From the NCBI RefSeq assembly GCF_051262515.1, contig NZ_JBIMER010000001.1, positions 124,001 to 188,000 on the forward strand: a DNA stretch of 64,000 nt. The letters run 5' to 3'. Positions within the stretch are counted from its first letter, which is position 1. The number at the start of each line of letters is the position of its first letter. Position numbers and translations under genes: made by a program. The notes beneath the pieces are model-generated. The model made no database searches, was not told the origin of the DNA, and saw only the letters and a list, made by a program, of their open reading frames with translations. This document shows, in pieces, positions 23,680-32,736 of the stretch. Origin of the DNA: Arthrobacter_N sp051262515 (GTDB lineage Bacteria; Actinomycetota; Actinomycetes; Actinomycetales; Micrococcaceae).

Positions 23680-25914
23680 ATGGAGGGTCCCGAAATCCAG
23701 TTCGCCGAAGCCGTTATCGACAACGGCCGCTACGGTCAGCGCACCATCCGCTTCGAGACCGGCCGCCTTGCCCAGCAGGCCGCCGGCGCGTCGCTCGTTT
23801 CCATCGACGACGACACCTCGATGCTTTCCGCCACCACCGCGGGAAAGCACCCCCGCGAGGGCTTTGACTTCTTCCCGCTGACCGTGGACGTGGAAGAGCG
23901 CATGTACGCCGCCGGCCGCATCCCGGGCAGCTTCTTCCGCCGCGAGGGACGTCCGTCCACGGAGGCCATCCTGGCCTGCCGCCTGATGGACCGCCCGCTG
24001 CGCCCGGCCTTCGTCAAGGGTCTGCGCAACGAGGTGCAGGTCGTCGTGACGATCCTGTCCATCAACCCGGACGACCTCTACGACGTCGTGGCGATCAACG
24101 CCTCCTCGATGTCCACCCAGCTTTCCGGCCTGCCGTTCTCCGGCCCGATCGGCGGCGTCCGCGTCGCACTGGTCGACGACGGCAACGGTGCCCAGTGGGT
24201 CGCCTTCCCGAAGCACTCCCAGCTGGAGAACGCCGTGTTCTCGATGGTTGTCGCTGGCCGCATCGCCGGCGACGACGTCGCGATCATGATGGTCGAGGCC
24301 GAGGCCACGGACAACTCGTGGACGCTCATCAAGGAGCGCGGCGCCACGGCACCGACCGAAGAGGTCGTCGCCGAGGGCCTCGAGGCCGCCAAGCCGTTCA
24401 TCAAGGTGCTGTGCGACGCGCAGTCGGACCTGGCCGGCCGCGCCGCCAAGCCCACCGTCGAGTTCCCGGTCTTCAAGGACTACGAGGACGACGCGTTCGC
24501 CGCGGTCGAGTCGCTGGCCACGGCCAAGCTGACCGAGATCTTCGCCATCGCGGACAAGCAGGACCGCGACAACGCCTCCGGCGCCTACCGCGACGAGGTC
24601 GTGGCGCAGTTGGCCGGCGAGGGCAAGGAGTTCGAGGCGCGTGCCGGCGAAATCTCCAAGGCCTTCGGCGCGGTCACCAAGCAGGTGGTGCGCCAGCGCA
24701 TCCTCAAGGACCAGATCCGTATCGACGGTCGCGGCCTGACGGACATCCGTCAGCTCACGGCCGAGGTCGAGGTGCTGCCGCGCGTGCACGGCTCCGCGAT
24801 CTTCGAGCGCGGCGAAACCCAGATCATGGGTGTCACCACGCTGAACATGCTCAAGATGGAGCAGCAGATCGACTCGTTGTCGCCGGTGACGCGCAAGCGC
24901 TACATGCACAACTACAACTTCCCGCCGTACTCCACCGGCGAGACCGGCCGCGTCGGTTCGCCGAAGCGCCGCGAAATCGGCCACGGCGCCCTCGCGGAGC
25001 GTGCCCTCGTGCCGGTGCTGCCGTCGCGCGAGGAGTTCCCGTACGCGATCCGCCAGGTCTCCGAGGCGCTGAGCTCCAACGGGTCCACCTCGATGGGCTC
25101 CGTCTGCGCTTCCACGCTGTCGATGCTCAACGCCGGTGTGCCGCTGCGTGCGCCGGTCGCCGGCATCGCCATGGGCCTGGTCTCCGACCAGGTAGACGGC
25201 CAGACCCGCTACGCGGCGCTGACCGACATCCTGGGCGCCGAGGACGCCATGGGCGACATGGACTTCAAGGTCGCCGGCACCTCCGAGTTCGTCACGGCGA
25301 TCCAGCTGGACACGAAGTTGGACGGCATCCCGGCCTCCGTGTTGGCGGCGGCCCTGAAGCAGGCCCGCGAGGCGCGCCTGCACATCCTCTCCGTCATCAA
25401 CTCGGCGATCGACACGCCGGACGAACTCTCCGAGTTCGCCCCGCGCATCATCTCCGTGAAGATCCCGGTGGACAAGATCGGCGAGGTCATCGGCCCGAAG
25501 GGCAAGATGATCAACCAGATCCAGGAGGACACCGGCGCCGACATCTCGATCGAGGACGACGGCACGGTCCTGATCGGCGCGACCAACGGCGAATCCGCGG
25601 AGGCCGCCCGCTCGGCGATCAACGCCATCGCCAACCCGATGGTGCCGGAGGTCGGCGAGCGCTACCTCGGAACCATCGTGAAGCTGACCACCTTCGGTGC
25701 GTTCGTTTCGCTCACCCCGGGCAAGGACGGCCTGTTGCACATCTCGGAGCTGCGCAAGCTCTCCGGGGGCAAGCGCGTGGACGACGTCGAGGACGTCGTG
25801 TCCGTGGGCCAGAAGCTCCAGGTGGAAATCACCAAGGTCGACGACCGCGGAAAGCTCTCGCTCGCCCCGGTTGTCGCCGAGGAAGCCGCCGTCTCCGTGG
25901 ACGCCGCGGAGTAG
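23680..25914 (+). CDS. pnp: Polyribonucleotide nucleotidyltransferase (PNPase)
   Basis: A 744-residue phosphorolytic 3'-5' exoribonuclease. Two RNase PH domains flank an alpha-helical linker (first about 15–150, with SIDDDTSMLSATTAGKHPRE and FFRREGRPSTEAILACRLMD; second about 330–560, with RIDGRGLTDIRQL and GTSEFVTAIQLDTK). The KH domain (KIGEVIGPKGKMINQI) and S1 domain (GTIVKLTTFGAFVSLTPGKD) follow. ATG 23680 has a full GGAGGTGA. In actinobacteria PNPase may also make (p)ppGpp-sensitive RNA tails. The M16 peptidase gene starts 14 bp later. Confidence 0.97.
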   Translation: MEGPEIQFAEAVIDNGRYGQRTIRFETGRLAQQAAGASLVSIDDDTSMLSATTAGKHPREGFDFFPLTVDVEERMYAAGRIPGSFFRREGRPSTEAILACRLMDRPLRPAFVKGLRNEVQVVVTILSINPDDLYDVVAINASSMSTQLSGLPFSGPIGGVRVALVDDGNGAQWVAFPKHSQLENAVFSMVVAGRIAGDDVAIMMVEAEATDNSWTLIKERGATAPTEEVVAEGLEAAKPFIKVLCDAQSDLAGRAAKPTVEFPVFKDYEDDAFAAVESLATAKLTEIFAIADKQDRDNASGAYRDEVVAQLAGEGKEFEARAGEISKAFGAVTKQVVRQRILKDQIRIDGRGLTDIRQLTAEVEVLPRVHGSAIFERGETQIMGVTTLNMLKMEQQIDSLSPVTRKRYMHNYNFPPYSTGETGRVGSPKRREIGHGALAERALVPVLPSREEFPYAIRQVSEALSSNGSTSMGSVCASTLSMLNAGVPLRAPVAGIAMGLVSDQVDGQTRYAALTDILGAEDAMGDMDFKVAGTSEFVTAIQLDTKLDGIPASVLAAALKQAREARLHILSVINSAIDTPDELSEFAPRIISVKIPVDKIGEVIGPKGKMINQIQEDTGADISIEDDGTVLIGATNGESAEAARSAINAIANPMVPEVGERYLGTIVKLTTFGAFVSLTPGKDGLLHISELRKLSGGKRVDDVEDVVSVGQKLQVEITKVDDRGKLSLAPVVAEEAAVSVDAAE

Positions 25915-25928
25915 GTAAGCAACCAACG

Positions 25929-27335
25929 ATGGCAATGATTCCTCTGCCGCTCAACGGCTCGGGAATGTCCCCGGCCCCGGTGGGCAGGCGTGCGCCCGAA
26001 ATCGGAGCGCACGCCCCCATCGAGGCCGGGGACCCCACGATCCTGCACGGGGAGGCCGGAGGGGCGCTGGTGCGCCGCTCCGTCCTCCCCGGCGGGGTCC
26101 GGGTCCTGACCGAGGCCATGCCCGGACAACGCTCCGCCACGATCGGATTCTGGATCGGTGTCGGTTCGCGCGACGAGGCCGATGGCCAACACGGCTCGAC
26201 CCACTTCCTGGAGCACCTGCTGTTCAAGGGCACCAGCCGCCGCACGGCGCTGGAGATCGCCTCGGCCTTCGACGAGGTCGGCGGCGAATCCAACGCGGCC
26301 ACCGCGAAGGAAAACACCTGCTATTTCGCGCGTGTTCTCGATTCGGACCTCGCGCTGGCCATCGACGTCATTGCCGACATGGTCACCTCCGCGGTGCTCG
26401 ACCCGGACGAGCTCGAGCAGGAACGCGACGTCATCCTCGAGGAGATCGCCATGGACGGCGACGACCCCGGCGATGTCGCCCACGAAAAGTTTGTCGCCGC
26501 CGTGCTGGGGGAGCACCCCCTGGGGCGCCCCATCGGCGGCACCCCCGAGGCCATCATGGCCGTTCCCCGCGCCTCCGTCGTGGACCACTACGCGCGGTAC
26601 TACAAGCCCAGCGAGCTGGTGGTCACCGCAGCGGGGTCCCTGGACCACGACGACGTCTGCCGGCAGGTCATGGACGCCCTCGTCACGGCCGGGTGGAGCC
26701 TCGAGGAGGGCGCGAGCCCCGAGCCGCGGCGCGCCACGGAGCCCGCCGCCATCCGCGGACAGCACACGGTCGACGTCGTCCGCCGCCCCGTGGAGCAGAC
26801 CAACATCATCATGGGCTGTCCCGGTATCGTGGCGACCGACGCGCGCCGTTACACCATGAGCGTCCTGAACGCCGTGCTGGGGGGCGGAATGTCCTCCAGG
26901 CTCTTCCAGGAGATCCGCGAGAAGCGCGGCCTGGTGTATTCGACGTATTCCTTCTCCGCGGCCTACTCGGACGCCGGCTACTTCGGCATGTACGCCGGGT
27001 GCTCGCCGGCCAAGACCGGGCAGGTCATCCGGCTGCTCGGCCACGAACTCGACCAGCTGGCCGAGCACGGCATCAGCGACGAGGAGCTCCGCAAGGCCGT
27101 GGGCCAGCTATCCGGCGGCATGGTCCTGGCGCTGGAGGACCCGGGCTCGCGCATGTCCCGGCTGGGGCGGGCCGAACTGGTCACCGGCGTATTCCACGAC
27201 ATCGACGATTCGCTCGCCCGGATCAAGGCGGTCACCGCGGACCAGGTCCGGGAACTGGCCCGCGAACTGGCCGGACGTCCGCGAACCGTCACGGTGGTCG
27301 GCCCGTTCGACAGTCCGGCCGATTTCGGTATGTAA
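25929..27335 (+). CDS. M16-family zinc peptidase
   Basis: A 468-residue member of the pitrilysin/processing-peptidase family. The inverted zinc motif HxxEH is seen in THFLEHLLFKG, with the distal Glu in GGESNAATAKENTCYFARV. The second half has the R/Y motif region (REKRGLVYSTYSFSAAYSD) needed for substrate binding. Adjacent to pnp as in many actinobacteria (the mycobacterial equivalent is PepR-like). Substrates are unknown. ATG 25929 lies 14 bp after the pnp stop; the pair is probably an operon. Confidence 0.93.
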   Translation: MAMIPLPLNGSGMSPAPVGRRAPEIGAHAPIEAGDPTILHGEAGGALVRRSVLPGGVRVLTEAMPGQRSATIGFWIGVGSRDEADGQHGSTHFLEHLLFKGTSRRTALEIASAFDEVGGESNAATAKENTCYFARVLDSDLALAIDVIADMVTSAVLDPDELEQERDVILEEIAMDGDDPGDVAHEKFVAAVLGEHPLGRPIGGTPEAIMAVPRASVVDHYARYYKPSELVVTAAGSLDHDDVCRQVMDALVTAGWSLEEGASPEPRRATEPAAIRGQHTVDVVRRPVEQTNIIMGCPGIVATDARRYTMSVLNAVLGGGMSSRLFQEIREKRGLVYSTYSFSAAYSDAGYFGMYAGCSPAKTGQVIRLLGHELDQLAEHGISDEELRKAVGQLSGGMVLALEDPGSRMSRLGRAELVTGVFHDIDDSLARIKAVTADQVRELARELAGRPRTVTVVGPFDSPADFGM

Positions 27336-27454
27336 CAGCTCCGTGTTTGCCGTCACGAAGTCGGTCGGTAAAGGTGTTTGGGTCGATGCTGGAGGAGCCG
27401 CGAACGCGGCCACGATACCAGCACCGCACCGAGAGGCTTTGGGTGAAATAAGAC

Positions 27455-28927
27455 ATGGAAACACCCGCCACCATCTTGGGCGACATCAGCAGCGTGGTCT
27501 GGGGACCGTTCCTGCTGATCCCGCTCCTGTTGGGCACCGGACTGTACCTGACCATCAGGCTGGGGGGCCTGCAATTCCTGAAGCTCGGCGCAGCGCTGAG
27601 GCTGGGCATCCTCCGGCGCAAGGACCCCGGGGCCGAGGGGGACATCTCGCAGTTCCAGGCGCTGACCACGGCACTGGCCGCGACCGTCGGCACCGGCAAC
27701 ATCGTGGGCGTCGCCACCGCCATCGGCATCGGCGGTCCCGGTGCCCTGTTCTGGATGTGGGTCACCGGCCTGCTCGGCATGGCGTCCAAGTACACCGAGG
27801 CGTACCTCGGCGTCCGCTACCGCGGCACCGATGCGGCGGGGGAGAAGTCCGGCGGTCCGCAGTACTACCTCGAGCGGGGCATCCCGGGTCCGTTGGGCAA
27901 GATCCTGGGCCTGTCCTTCGCGGTCTTCGCGGTCATCGCCTGCTTCGGCATCGGCAACATGACCCAGGGCAACTCGATCTCCAGCAACCTGGAGAACAGC
28001 TTCTCCATCCCCACCTGGCTGACCGGGCTGGTCCTGACTGTCGGCGCGATAATCGTGCTGGTCGGTGGCATCAAATCGATCGGCCGGGTCACCGCCGCGT
28101 TCGTGCCGGTCATGATCATCTTCTACGTGGCGGGCGCGATCTACATCCTGATCTCCAACATCACGGGGATGCCGGCCGCCATCGGACTGATCTTCACCGA
28201 CGCGTTCACCGGGACCTCGGCCGTCGGCGGGTTCGCCGGCTCCGCGATCATCATCGCCGTGCAGTACGGCGTGGCCCGCGGCATATTCTCCAACGAGTCC
28301 GGCATGGGCTCGGCGGCCATCGCGGCCGCCGCCGCGCAGACCACACACCCGGTGCGCCAGGGTCTGGTCTCGATGACGCAGACGTTCATCGACACGATCA
28401 TCGTCGTGACCTGCACCGGCCTGGTGATCATCACCACCGGGGTCTGGAACCAGACGGACGCATCCGGCGAACAGATCTCGGCGGCACTGATGACCGGCGA
28501 GGCGTTCACGAGTGGGTTGCCGGGCGAATGGGGTCACTGGATCGTCACCATCGGCCTGGTGATGTTCGCCTTCTCCACCATTCTCGGCTGGTCCTACTAC
28601 GGCGAACGCAACGTCGAGCGCCTGCTCGGACGCCGCGCCGTCATGCCGTTCCGGATGCTGTTCTCGCTGGTGGTGTACATCGGCTGCACCGTCGAGCTCG
28701 CCGTCGTCTGGAACTTCTCCGACATGATGAACGGCCTCATGGCCCTGCCGAACCTGATCGGCCTGCTGCTGCTCTCGGGCATGGTGGCCCGGGAAACCCG
28801 GCACTACCTCAAGCACGACCCCAAGCTGGAGGCCTCCAAGGAGGAGATCGAGGCGTTCATGGCCGAACGCCCGGGTTGGGAAGAGTGGAAGGCCGGCAAC
28901 GTGCTCGGCTCAAGCCACAAGATGTAG
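27455..28927 (+). CDS. Sodium:alanine/glycine symporter (AGCS family)
   Basis: A 490-residue integral membrane protein with about 11 helices. AGCS hallmarks are TALAATVGTGNIVGVATAI, GGPGALFWMWVTGLLGMASKY (split), EKSGGPQYYLERG, AIIIAVQYGVARGIFSNESG and GLVSMTQTFIDTIIVVTCTG. It imports alanine or glycine with Na+. The start ATG 27455 is preceded by GGTGAAA. It ends 6 bp before the convergent moaD stop. It lies downstream of the M16 peptidase with a 119-bp gap in which I see no clear regulatory element. Confidence 0.95.
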   Translation: METPATILGDISSVVWGPFLLIPLLLGTGLYLTIRLGGLQFLKLGAALRLGILRRKDPGAEGDISQFQALTTALAATVGTGNIVGVATAIGIGGPGALFWMWVTGLLGMASKYTEAYLGVRYRGTDAAGEKSGGPQYYLERGIPGPLGKILGLSFAVFAVIACFGIGNMTQGNSISSNLENSFSIPTWLTGLVLTVGAIIVLVGGIKSIGRVTAAFVPVMIIFYVAGAIYILISNITGMPAAIGLIFTDAFTGTSAVGGFAGSAIIIAVQYGVARGIFSNESGMGSAAIAAAAAQTTHPVRQGLVSMTQTFIDTIIVVTCTGLVIITTGVWNQTDASGEQISAALMTGEAFTSGLPGEWGHWIVTIGLVMFAFSTILGWSYYGERNVERLLGRRAVMPFRMLFSLVVYIGCTVELAVVWNFSDMMNGLMALPNLIGLLLLSGMVARETRHYLKHDPKLEASKEEIEAFMAERPGWEEWKAGNVLGSSHKM

Positions 28928-28933
28928 CGTCGG

Positions 28934-29212
28934 CTATCCGCCGGCGAAGGGGGGCAGGACGTCGACCTCGTCGGAGTCCGCGAGCGGCTTCCGCGCGTTC
29001 TTCGCCGACACCCCGTTGACCAGAAGGCTGGAGCGTTCGAGCACCCGGGCCAGCGTCGGCGCGTTGCGCGCCGACGGGGCCGGGTGCTCGGCCGCCAGAT
29101 GGCGAACGAGCGCGTCCAGCGTGCCGCCGTCGGCCGCGATGCGCGCGAGGTGCACTGTTTCGTCGCGCACGCCCGCGGCGGCCGCCGCGGCGGCGAAGTA
29201 CCGGATCCGCAT
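28934..29212 (-). CDS. moaD: Molybdopterin synthase small subunit-like protein (MoaD/ThiS)
   Basis: A 92-residue ubiquitin-like sulfur carrier. It starts MRIRYFAAAAAAAG, has LVNGVSAKN and ends in DEVDVLPPFAGG, the C-terminal Gly-Gly that becomes a thiocarboxylate. With MoaE it converts precursor Z (cPMP) to molybdopterin. Its ATG abuts the moaA stop exactly (29213), so the two are co-transcribed. The matching large subunit gene moaE lies 3.5 kb away on the other strand. Confidence 0.9.
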   Translation of the reverse strand: MRIRYFAAAAAAAGVRDETVHLARIAADGGTLDALVRHLAAEHPAPSARNAPTLARVLERSSLLVNGVSAKNARKPLADSDEVDVLPPFAGG

Positions 29213-30337
29213 CTAGCCTCCGATCGCGCTCATGGAGCGGTCGGGCTGAACGAAGTCGTCGGCCCCGAGGCCCACGTGGTCCATGCCGTGGGCCCGCGGC
29301 TTCGCCCACATGGCGGCGCGCCAGCGGTCCGCGACCTCCGTGTCGCTGGCGCCGGAGCGCAACAGCGCGGTCAGGTCCGTCTCCTCGCGCGAGAACAGGC
29401 AGCTCATGACCTTGCCCTCGGCCGTGATGCGGGTCCGGCGGCAGTCGGCGCAGAACGGCTCGGTCACCGAGGCGATGATCCCCACCGTGCCCAGCACGAC
29501 GCCGGGATCGGACTTGGCGGCGACCGTGTACTTCTCGGCGGGGGCGCCGTCGCGGTCGGCGCCGTCGACGGTCAGCACATAGTCGCGGCGAAGCAATTCG
29601 CGGGTCTCCTCCGCCGTGACCATGTTGTCCTTGCGCCAGCCGTGGTCGGCGTCCAGGGGCATTTGTTCGATGAACCGGAGTTCGTATCCGTTCTCCAAAG
29701 ACCAAGCCAGCAGCTCGGGCGCCTCGACGTCGTTGATTCCGCGCATCAGGACGGCGTTGATCTTCAGCGGCGCCAACCCGGCGGCGGCGGCTGCGTCGAT
29801 GCCCTCGATGACCCGGGACAGGAAGTTGCGGCGGGCCAGCCGCTCGAATGACTCCGCATGGAGCGTGTCCAGCGAGACGTTGATGCGGCTGAGCCCGGCG
29901 GCGGCCAGTGCGGCCGCCTTCTCGGCGAGGCCGACGCCGTTGCTGGTCATCGAAATCGGAAGGTCCGGGTGGTCCTCGCGGAGTCCGGCGATGATGTCCA
30001 CCAAGTCGTGCCGCACCAGCGGTTCGCCACCGGTCAGCCGTAGTTCCCTGACGCCGAGCGTGTCCACTCCGATCCGGACGATTCGCCGGATCTCCGCGGC
30101 CGTCAGGAGCCGTTCCTTGGGCAGCCAGGCGAGGCCGTCGGCCGGCATGCAATAGGTGCAGCGCAGGTTGCACTTGTCGATGAGCGACACGCGCAGGTCG
30201 GTGGCGACGCGGCCGAAGCGGTCCACGAGCCGCATGTCGCCTTCCGGTGCGGCCTGCAGGGCCTTCGGTAGGCCCGGCATGCCCAGCGACACCGCCGCGG
30301 CGACGCCAGATCGTGGGGTTTCGGGGCTCTGTTCCAT
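29213..30337 (-). CDS. moaA: GTP 3',8-cyclase MoaA
   Basis: A 374-residue radical SAM enzyme that starts molybdenum cofactor synthesis from GTP. The SAM cluster Cys are 56, 60 and 63 (CNLRCTYCMP), the glycine motif is RLTGGEPLVR, and the C-terminal second [4Fe-4S] cluster Cys are in EPFCADCRRTR and KVMSCLF. The protein ends in SAIGG, the conserved double Gly. It has about 25 extra residues before the first conserved strand. Its ATG has a leaderless-type -10 (TACGCT) 7 nt upstream. Divergent from moeA. Confidence 0.96.
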   Translation of the reverse strand: MEQSPETPRSGVAAAVSLGMPGLPKALQAAPEGDMRLVDRFGRVATDLRVSLIDKCNLRCTYCMPADGLAWLPKERLLTAAEIRRIVRIGVDTLGVRELRLTGGEPLVRHDLVDIIAGLREDHPDLPISMTSNGVGLAEKAAALAAAGLSRINVSLDTLHAESFERLARRNFLSRVIEGIDAAAAAGLAPLKINAVLMRGINDVEAPELLAWSLENGYELRFIEQMPLDADHGWRKDNMVTAEETRELLRRDYVLTVDGADRDGAPAEKYTVAAKSDPGVVLGTVGIIASVTEPFCADCRRTRITAEGKVMSCLFSREETDLTALLRSGASDTEVADRWRAAMWAKPRAHGMDHVGLGADDFVQPDRSMSAIGG

Positions 30338-30344
30338 GGGATCG

Positions 30345-30350
30345 AGCGTA
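30345..30350 (-). promoter_or_regulatory. Leaderless-type -10 element for moaA (TACGCT)
   Basis: On the minus strand TACGCT is followed by 7 nt (CGATCCC) and the moaA ATG at 30337. Together with the moeA element it forms a divergent promoter in 103 bp. Confidence 0.5.
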
Positions 30351-30428
30351 GTGCACCGTGCGGGGCGGGGACAGTGAAAGCCGCGTCCCGGCCAGGCATT
30401 CCGCCACCGGCGTCAAAGGGCGCCGCCG

Positions 30429-30434
30429 TAGGAT
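30429..30434 (+). promoter_or_regulatory. Leaderless-type -10 element for moeA (TAGGAT)
   Basis: TAGGAT, 6 nt (GGTTTC), then ATG 30441; no Shine-Dalgarno. No Moco riboswitch fits because no leader would exist. Confidence 0.55.
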
Positions 30435-30440
30435 GGTTTC

Positions 30441-31724
30441 ATGGAGCCCACCTTCCGGCGCACCGTCGACGAGCACCGCGAAACGCTGCGGGTCCTGCTC
30501 TCCGGTCCGCTTTCCTCGCTCGGGACGGAATCAGTGCCGCTGGCCGACGCGCGCGGCCGCACCCTCGCCGTCGAGCTGTCCGCCCCGCGGAACCTGCCGC
30601 CCTTCGACAATTCCCAGATGGACGGCTTCGCGGTGCGGACCGCCGATCTCGCCCCGGGCGGGCCGCTGGCGGTCGCGCGGCCGATCCCCGCGGGGGCCGC
30701 CGCGCCCGCGCTGCCGCCGGGCGCGGCGGCCCCCGTGATGACCGGGTCCATGCTGCCCGCGGGCGCGGACGCCGTCGTTCCCGTCGAGGCCGCCGATCCG
30801 CCCGTTTTCCCCGACTTCGTTGGCGGCGGATCACCGTACGACGGCGCGGCAACGGTCCGGCTTCCCGCCTCGCACCCCGCGGGGCGCTTCGTGCGCCGGG
30901 CGGGCAGCGACATCGCCGCGGGAACGGCGGCGCTGGCCGGGGGGACCCGGTTGGGACCGGCTCAACTGGGACTTGCCGCGGCACTGGGCGTCGCGGAGCT
31001 CGACGTCGTTCGCCGTCCGCTCGCGCTCCTGATTTCCACGGGCGACGAGGTCGCCGCGCCCGGCTCCGAACTGAAGCCGGGGCAGATCCACGACGCGAAC
31101 ACCACGCTGCTTCGTGCCTGCTTGGAACAGGCAGGATGGGAAGTGCGCCCGGCCGGAATCAGCGCCGACGACGTGGCCGGCTTCGTCTCTTCGTTGGCGG
31201 CGGAGCTCGGCGCCGCGGACGGGCCCGGATTCCAGTTGGTGCTGACCAGCGGCGGCATCAGCAAGGGCGCCTACGAAGTGGTCCGGCTGGCCCTCGCCGC
31301 GCACGGGGTGACCTTCGGCTCCGTGGCGTTGCAGCCCGGGGGGCCCCAGGGATCCGGCCTGCTGGAGCTGCCGGGGGTGCGCCCGGTTCCCGTGGTGGCC
31401 TTTCCCGGCAACCCCGTCAGCAGCTTCGTCAGCTTCGAGCTGTTCCTCCGCCCGGCCTTCGCACCCCTGATCGGTTTGCCGCATCGCCGAAGCGTCGACG
31501 CAACGCTGGCGCATTCGTTGGCGGGATCCCCGAACGGCAAGGTCCAGGCGCGGCGGGGCGTCTACTCCCCGGAGTCCGGGCGCGTGGCGACCGTGGGCGG
31601 AATGGAGTCCCACCTGGTGCATGCCCTCGCCCGTTCGAACGCGCTGATCCTGATCCCGGGCGAAACCACGGAGGTCGCGGCGGGCGCTACGGTTGAAACC
31701 ATGTTGATGGGAGACGAATCATGA
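30441..31724 (+). CDS. moeA: Molybdopterin molybdenumtransferase MoeA
   Basis: A 427-residue enzyme that inserts molybdate into adenylylated molybdopterin. Domains: the N-terminal linker/beta barrel with NLPPFDNSQMDGFAV and GADAVVPVE, the MogA-like catalytic domain (LLISTGDEV, DANTTLLRACLEQAGW, VLTSGGISKGAYEVV) and VVAFPGNPVSSFVSFELF, then the C-terminal beta barrel. First gene of moeA-moaC-mog-moaE. Its stop region overlaps the moaC ATG (ATGA). Confidence 0.96.
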   Translation: MEPTFRRTVDEHRETLRVLLSGPLSSLGTESVPLADARGRTLAVELSAPRNLPPFDNSQMDGFAVRTADLAPGGPLAVARPIPAGAAAPALPPGAAAPVMTGSMLPAGADAVVPVEAADPPVFPDFVGGGSPYDGAATVRLPASHPAGRFVRRAGSDIAAGTAALAGGTRLGPAQLGLAAALGVAELDVVRRPLALLISTGDEVAAPGSELKPGQIHDANTTLLRACLEQAGWEVRPAGISADDVAGFVSSLAAELGAADGPGFQLVLTSGGISKGAYEVVRLALAAHGVTFGSVALQPGGPQGSGLLELPGVRPVPVVAFPGNPVSSFVSFELFLRPAFAPLIGLPHRRSVDATLAHSLAGSPNGKVQARRGVYSPESGRVATVGGMESHLVHALARSNALILIPGETTEVAAGATVETMLMGDES

Positions 31725-32239
31725 GCGGGGACGCGGCACGGGAGCTGAGCCATGTGCGGGCGGACGGCACGGCGCACATGGTCGACGTTTCGGCGAAGGC
31801 CGAGACCTCGCGCCAGGCGACCGCCGAGGCGGTGCTGACCACCCGGCCCGACGTCGTCGTCCTCATTGCCGACGGCACGCTGCCCAAGGGCGACGCGCTG
31901 GCGGTGGCCCGCGTCGCGGGAATCATGGGGGCCAAGAAGACGCCGGACCTGATACCCCTGTGTCACCCGCTGCCCCTGTCGAAGGTGACGGTGGACTTCG
32001 AGCCGGATGCCGCCGCCGGATCCGTGCGGATCGTGGCGGCCGTGAAGACCCGGGGAGTCACGGGCGTGGAGATGGAGGCGCTCACCGCGGCTTCGGTCGC
32101 GGCGCTGGCCCTCTACGACATGGTCAAGGCGGTGGACAAGCACGCGGTGATCGGCGGCATCCGGGTGCTTGCCAAGTCCGGCGGCAAGAGCGGCGACTGG
32201 TCCCTGGACGACTCCCGCGTCCCGGGAGCCGACGCATGA
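31721..32239 (+). CDS. moaC: Cyclic pyranopterin monophosphate synthase MoaC
   Basis: Acts with MoaA to give cPMP. The 172-residue protein has MVDVSAKAETSRQATAEA, GIMGAKKTPDLIPLCHPLPL with the conserved LCHP, GVEMEALTAASVAALALYDM and the catalytic KAVDK. ATG 31721 overlaps the moeA stop by 4 bp and its own stop overlaps the next ATG in the same way, a tightly coupled operon. Confidence 0.97.
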   Translation: MSGDAARELSHVRADGTAHMVDVSAKAETSRQATAEAVLTTRPDVVVLIADGTLPKGDALAVARVAGIMGAKKTPDLIPLCHPLPLSKVTVDFEPDAAAGSVRIVAAVKTRGVTGVEMEALTAASVAALALYDMVKAVDKHAVIGGIRVLAKSGGKSGDWSLDDSRVPGADA

Positions 32240-32736
32240 GCGCCCGCGAGCCGGGTGCCGCGCCGCGCCGAGCCGCCGTGCTGATCGCCTCGACGCGTGC
32301 GGCCACGGGCGTCTACGAGGACCGCACCGGACCGGTGATCCGCGACTGGCTCGCCGAGCACGGGCTGAAAACCGGCGAGGCGATCGTCGTGCCGGACGGG
32401 GAGCCGGTCGGTGCCGCTCTCCGGGCGATCCTCCTCACCGGGCCGCGCGTCGTGCTGACCAGCGGCGGCACCGGGCTCAGCCCCACGGACGCGACGCCGG
32501 AGATGACGCTTCCGCTCCTGGACCGGCACCTGCCCGGCATCATGGAGGCCATCCGCGCCGCGGGCAGGGCAAAGACTCCGCACGCGGACCTGAGCCGCGG
32601 ATACGCGGGCACGTCCAACGGGACATTCGTCGCCAACCTGCCGGGGTCCCCGGGCGGCGTGATGGACGCGCTCGGCGTGCTGGATCCGATCATCGGACAC
32701 CTGTGCGAACAACTGGAGGGCGGACATGGACATTGA
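32236..32736 (+). CDS. mog: Molybdopterin adenylyltransferase-like protein (MogA/MoaB)
   Basis: A 166-residue MogA/MoaB-fold protein. It adenylates molybdopterin before Mo insertion by MoeA. Features: AAVLIASTRAATGVYEDRTGP, VVLTSGGTGLSPTDATPEMT and NLPGSPGGVMDAL. ATG 32236 overlaps the moaC stop; its end overlaps moaE by 11 bp. MogA and MoaB cannot be distinguished with certainty here. Confidence 0.92.
   Translation: MSAREPGAAPRRAAVLIASTRAATGVYEDRTGPVIRDWLAEHGLKTGEAIVVPDGEPVGAALRAILLTGPRVVLTSGGTGLSPTDATPEMTLPLLDRHLPGIMEAIRAAGRAKTPHADLSRGYAGTSNGTFVANLPGSPGGVMDALGVLDPIIGHLCEQLEGGHGH

Noticed and set aside
23131..25935. A 934-codon minus-strand frame opposite rpsO-pnp
   Set aside because: Both plus-strand genes are certain; the antisense frame exists because third-position GC removes stop codons.
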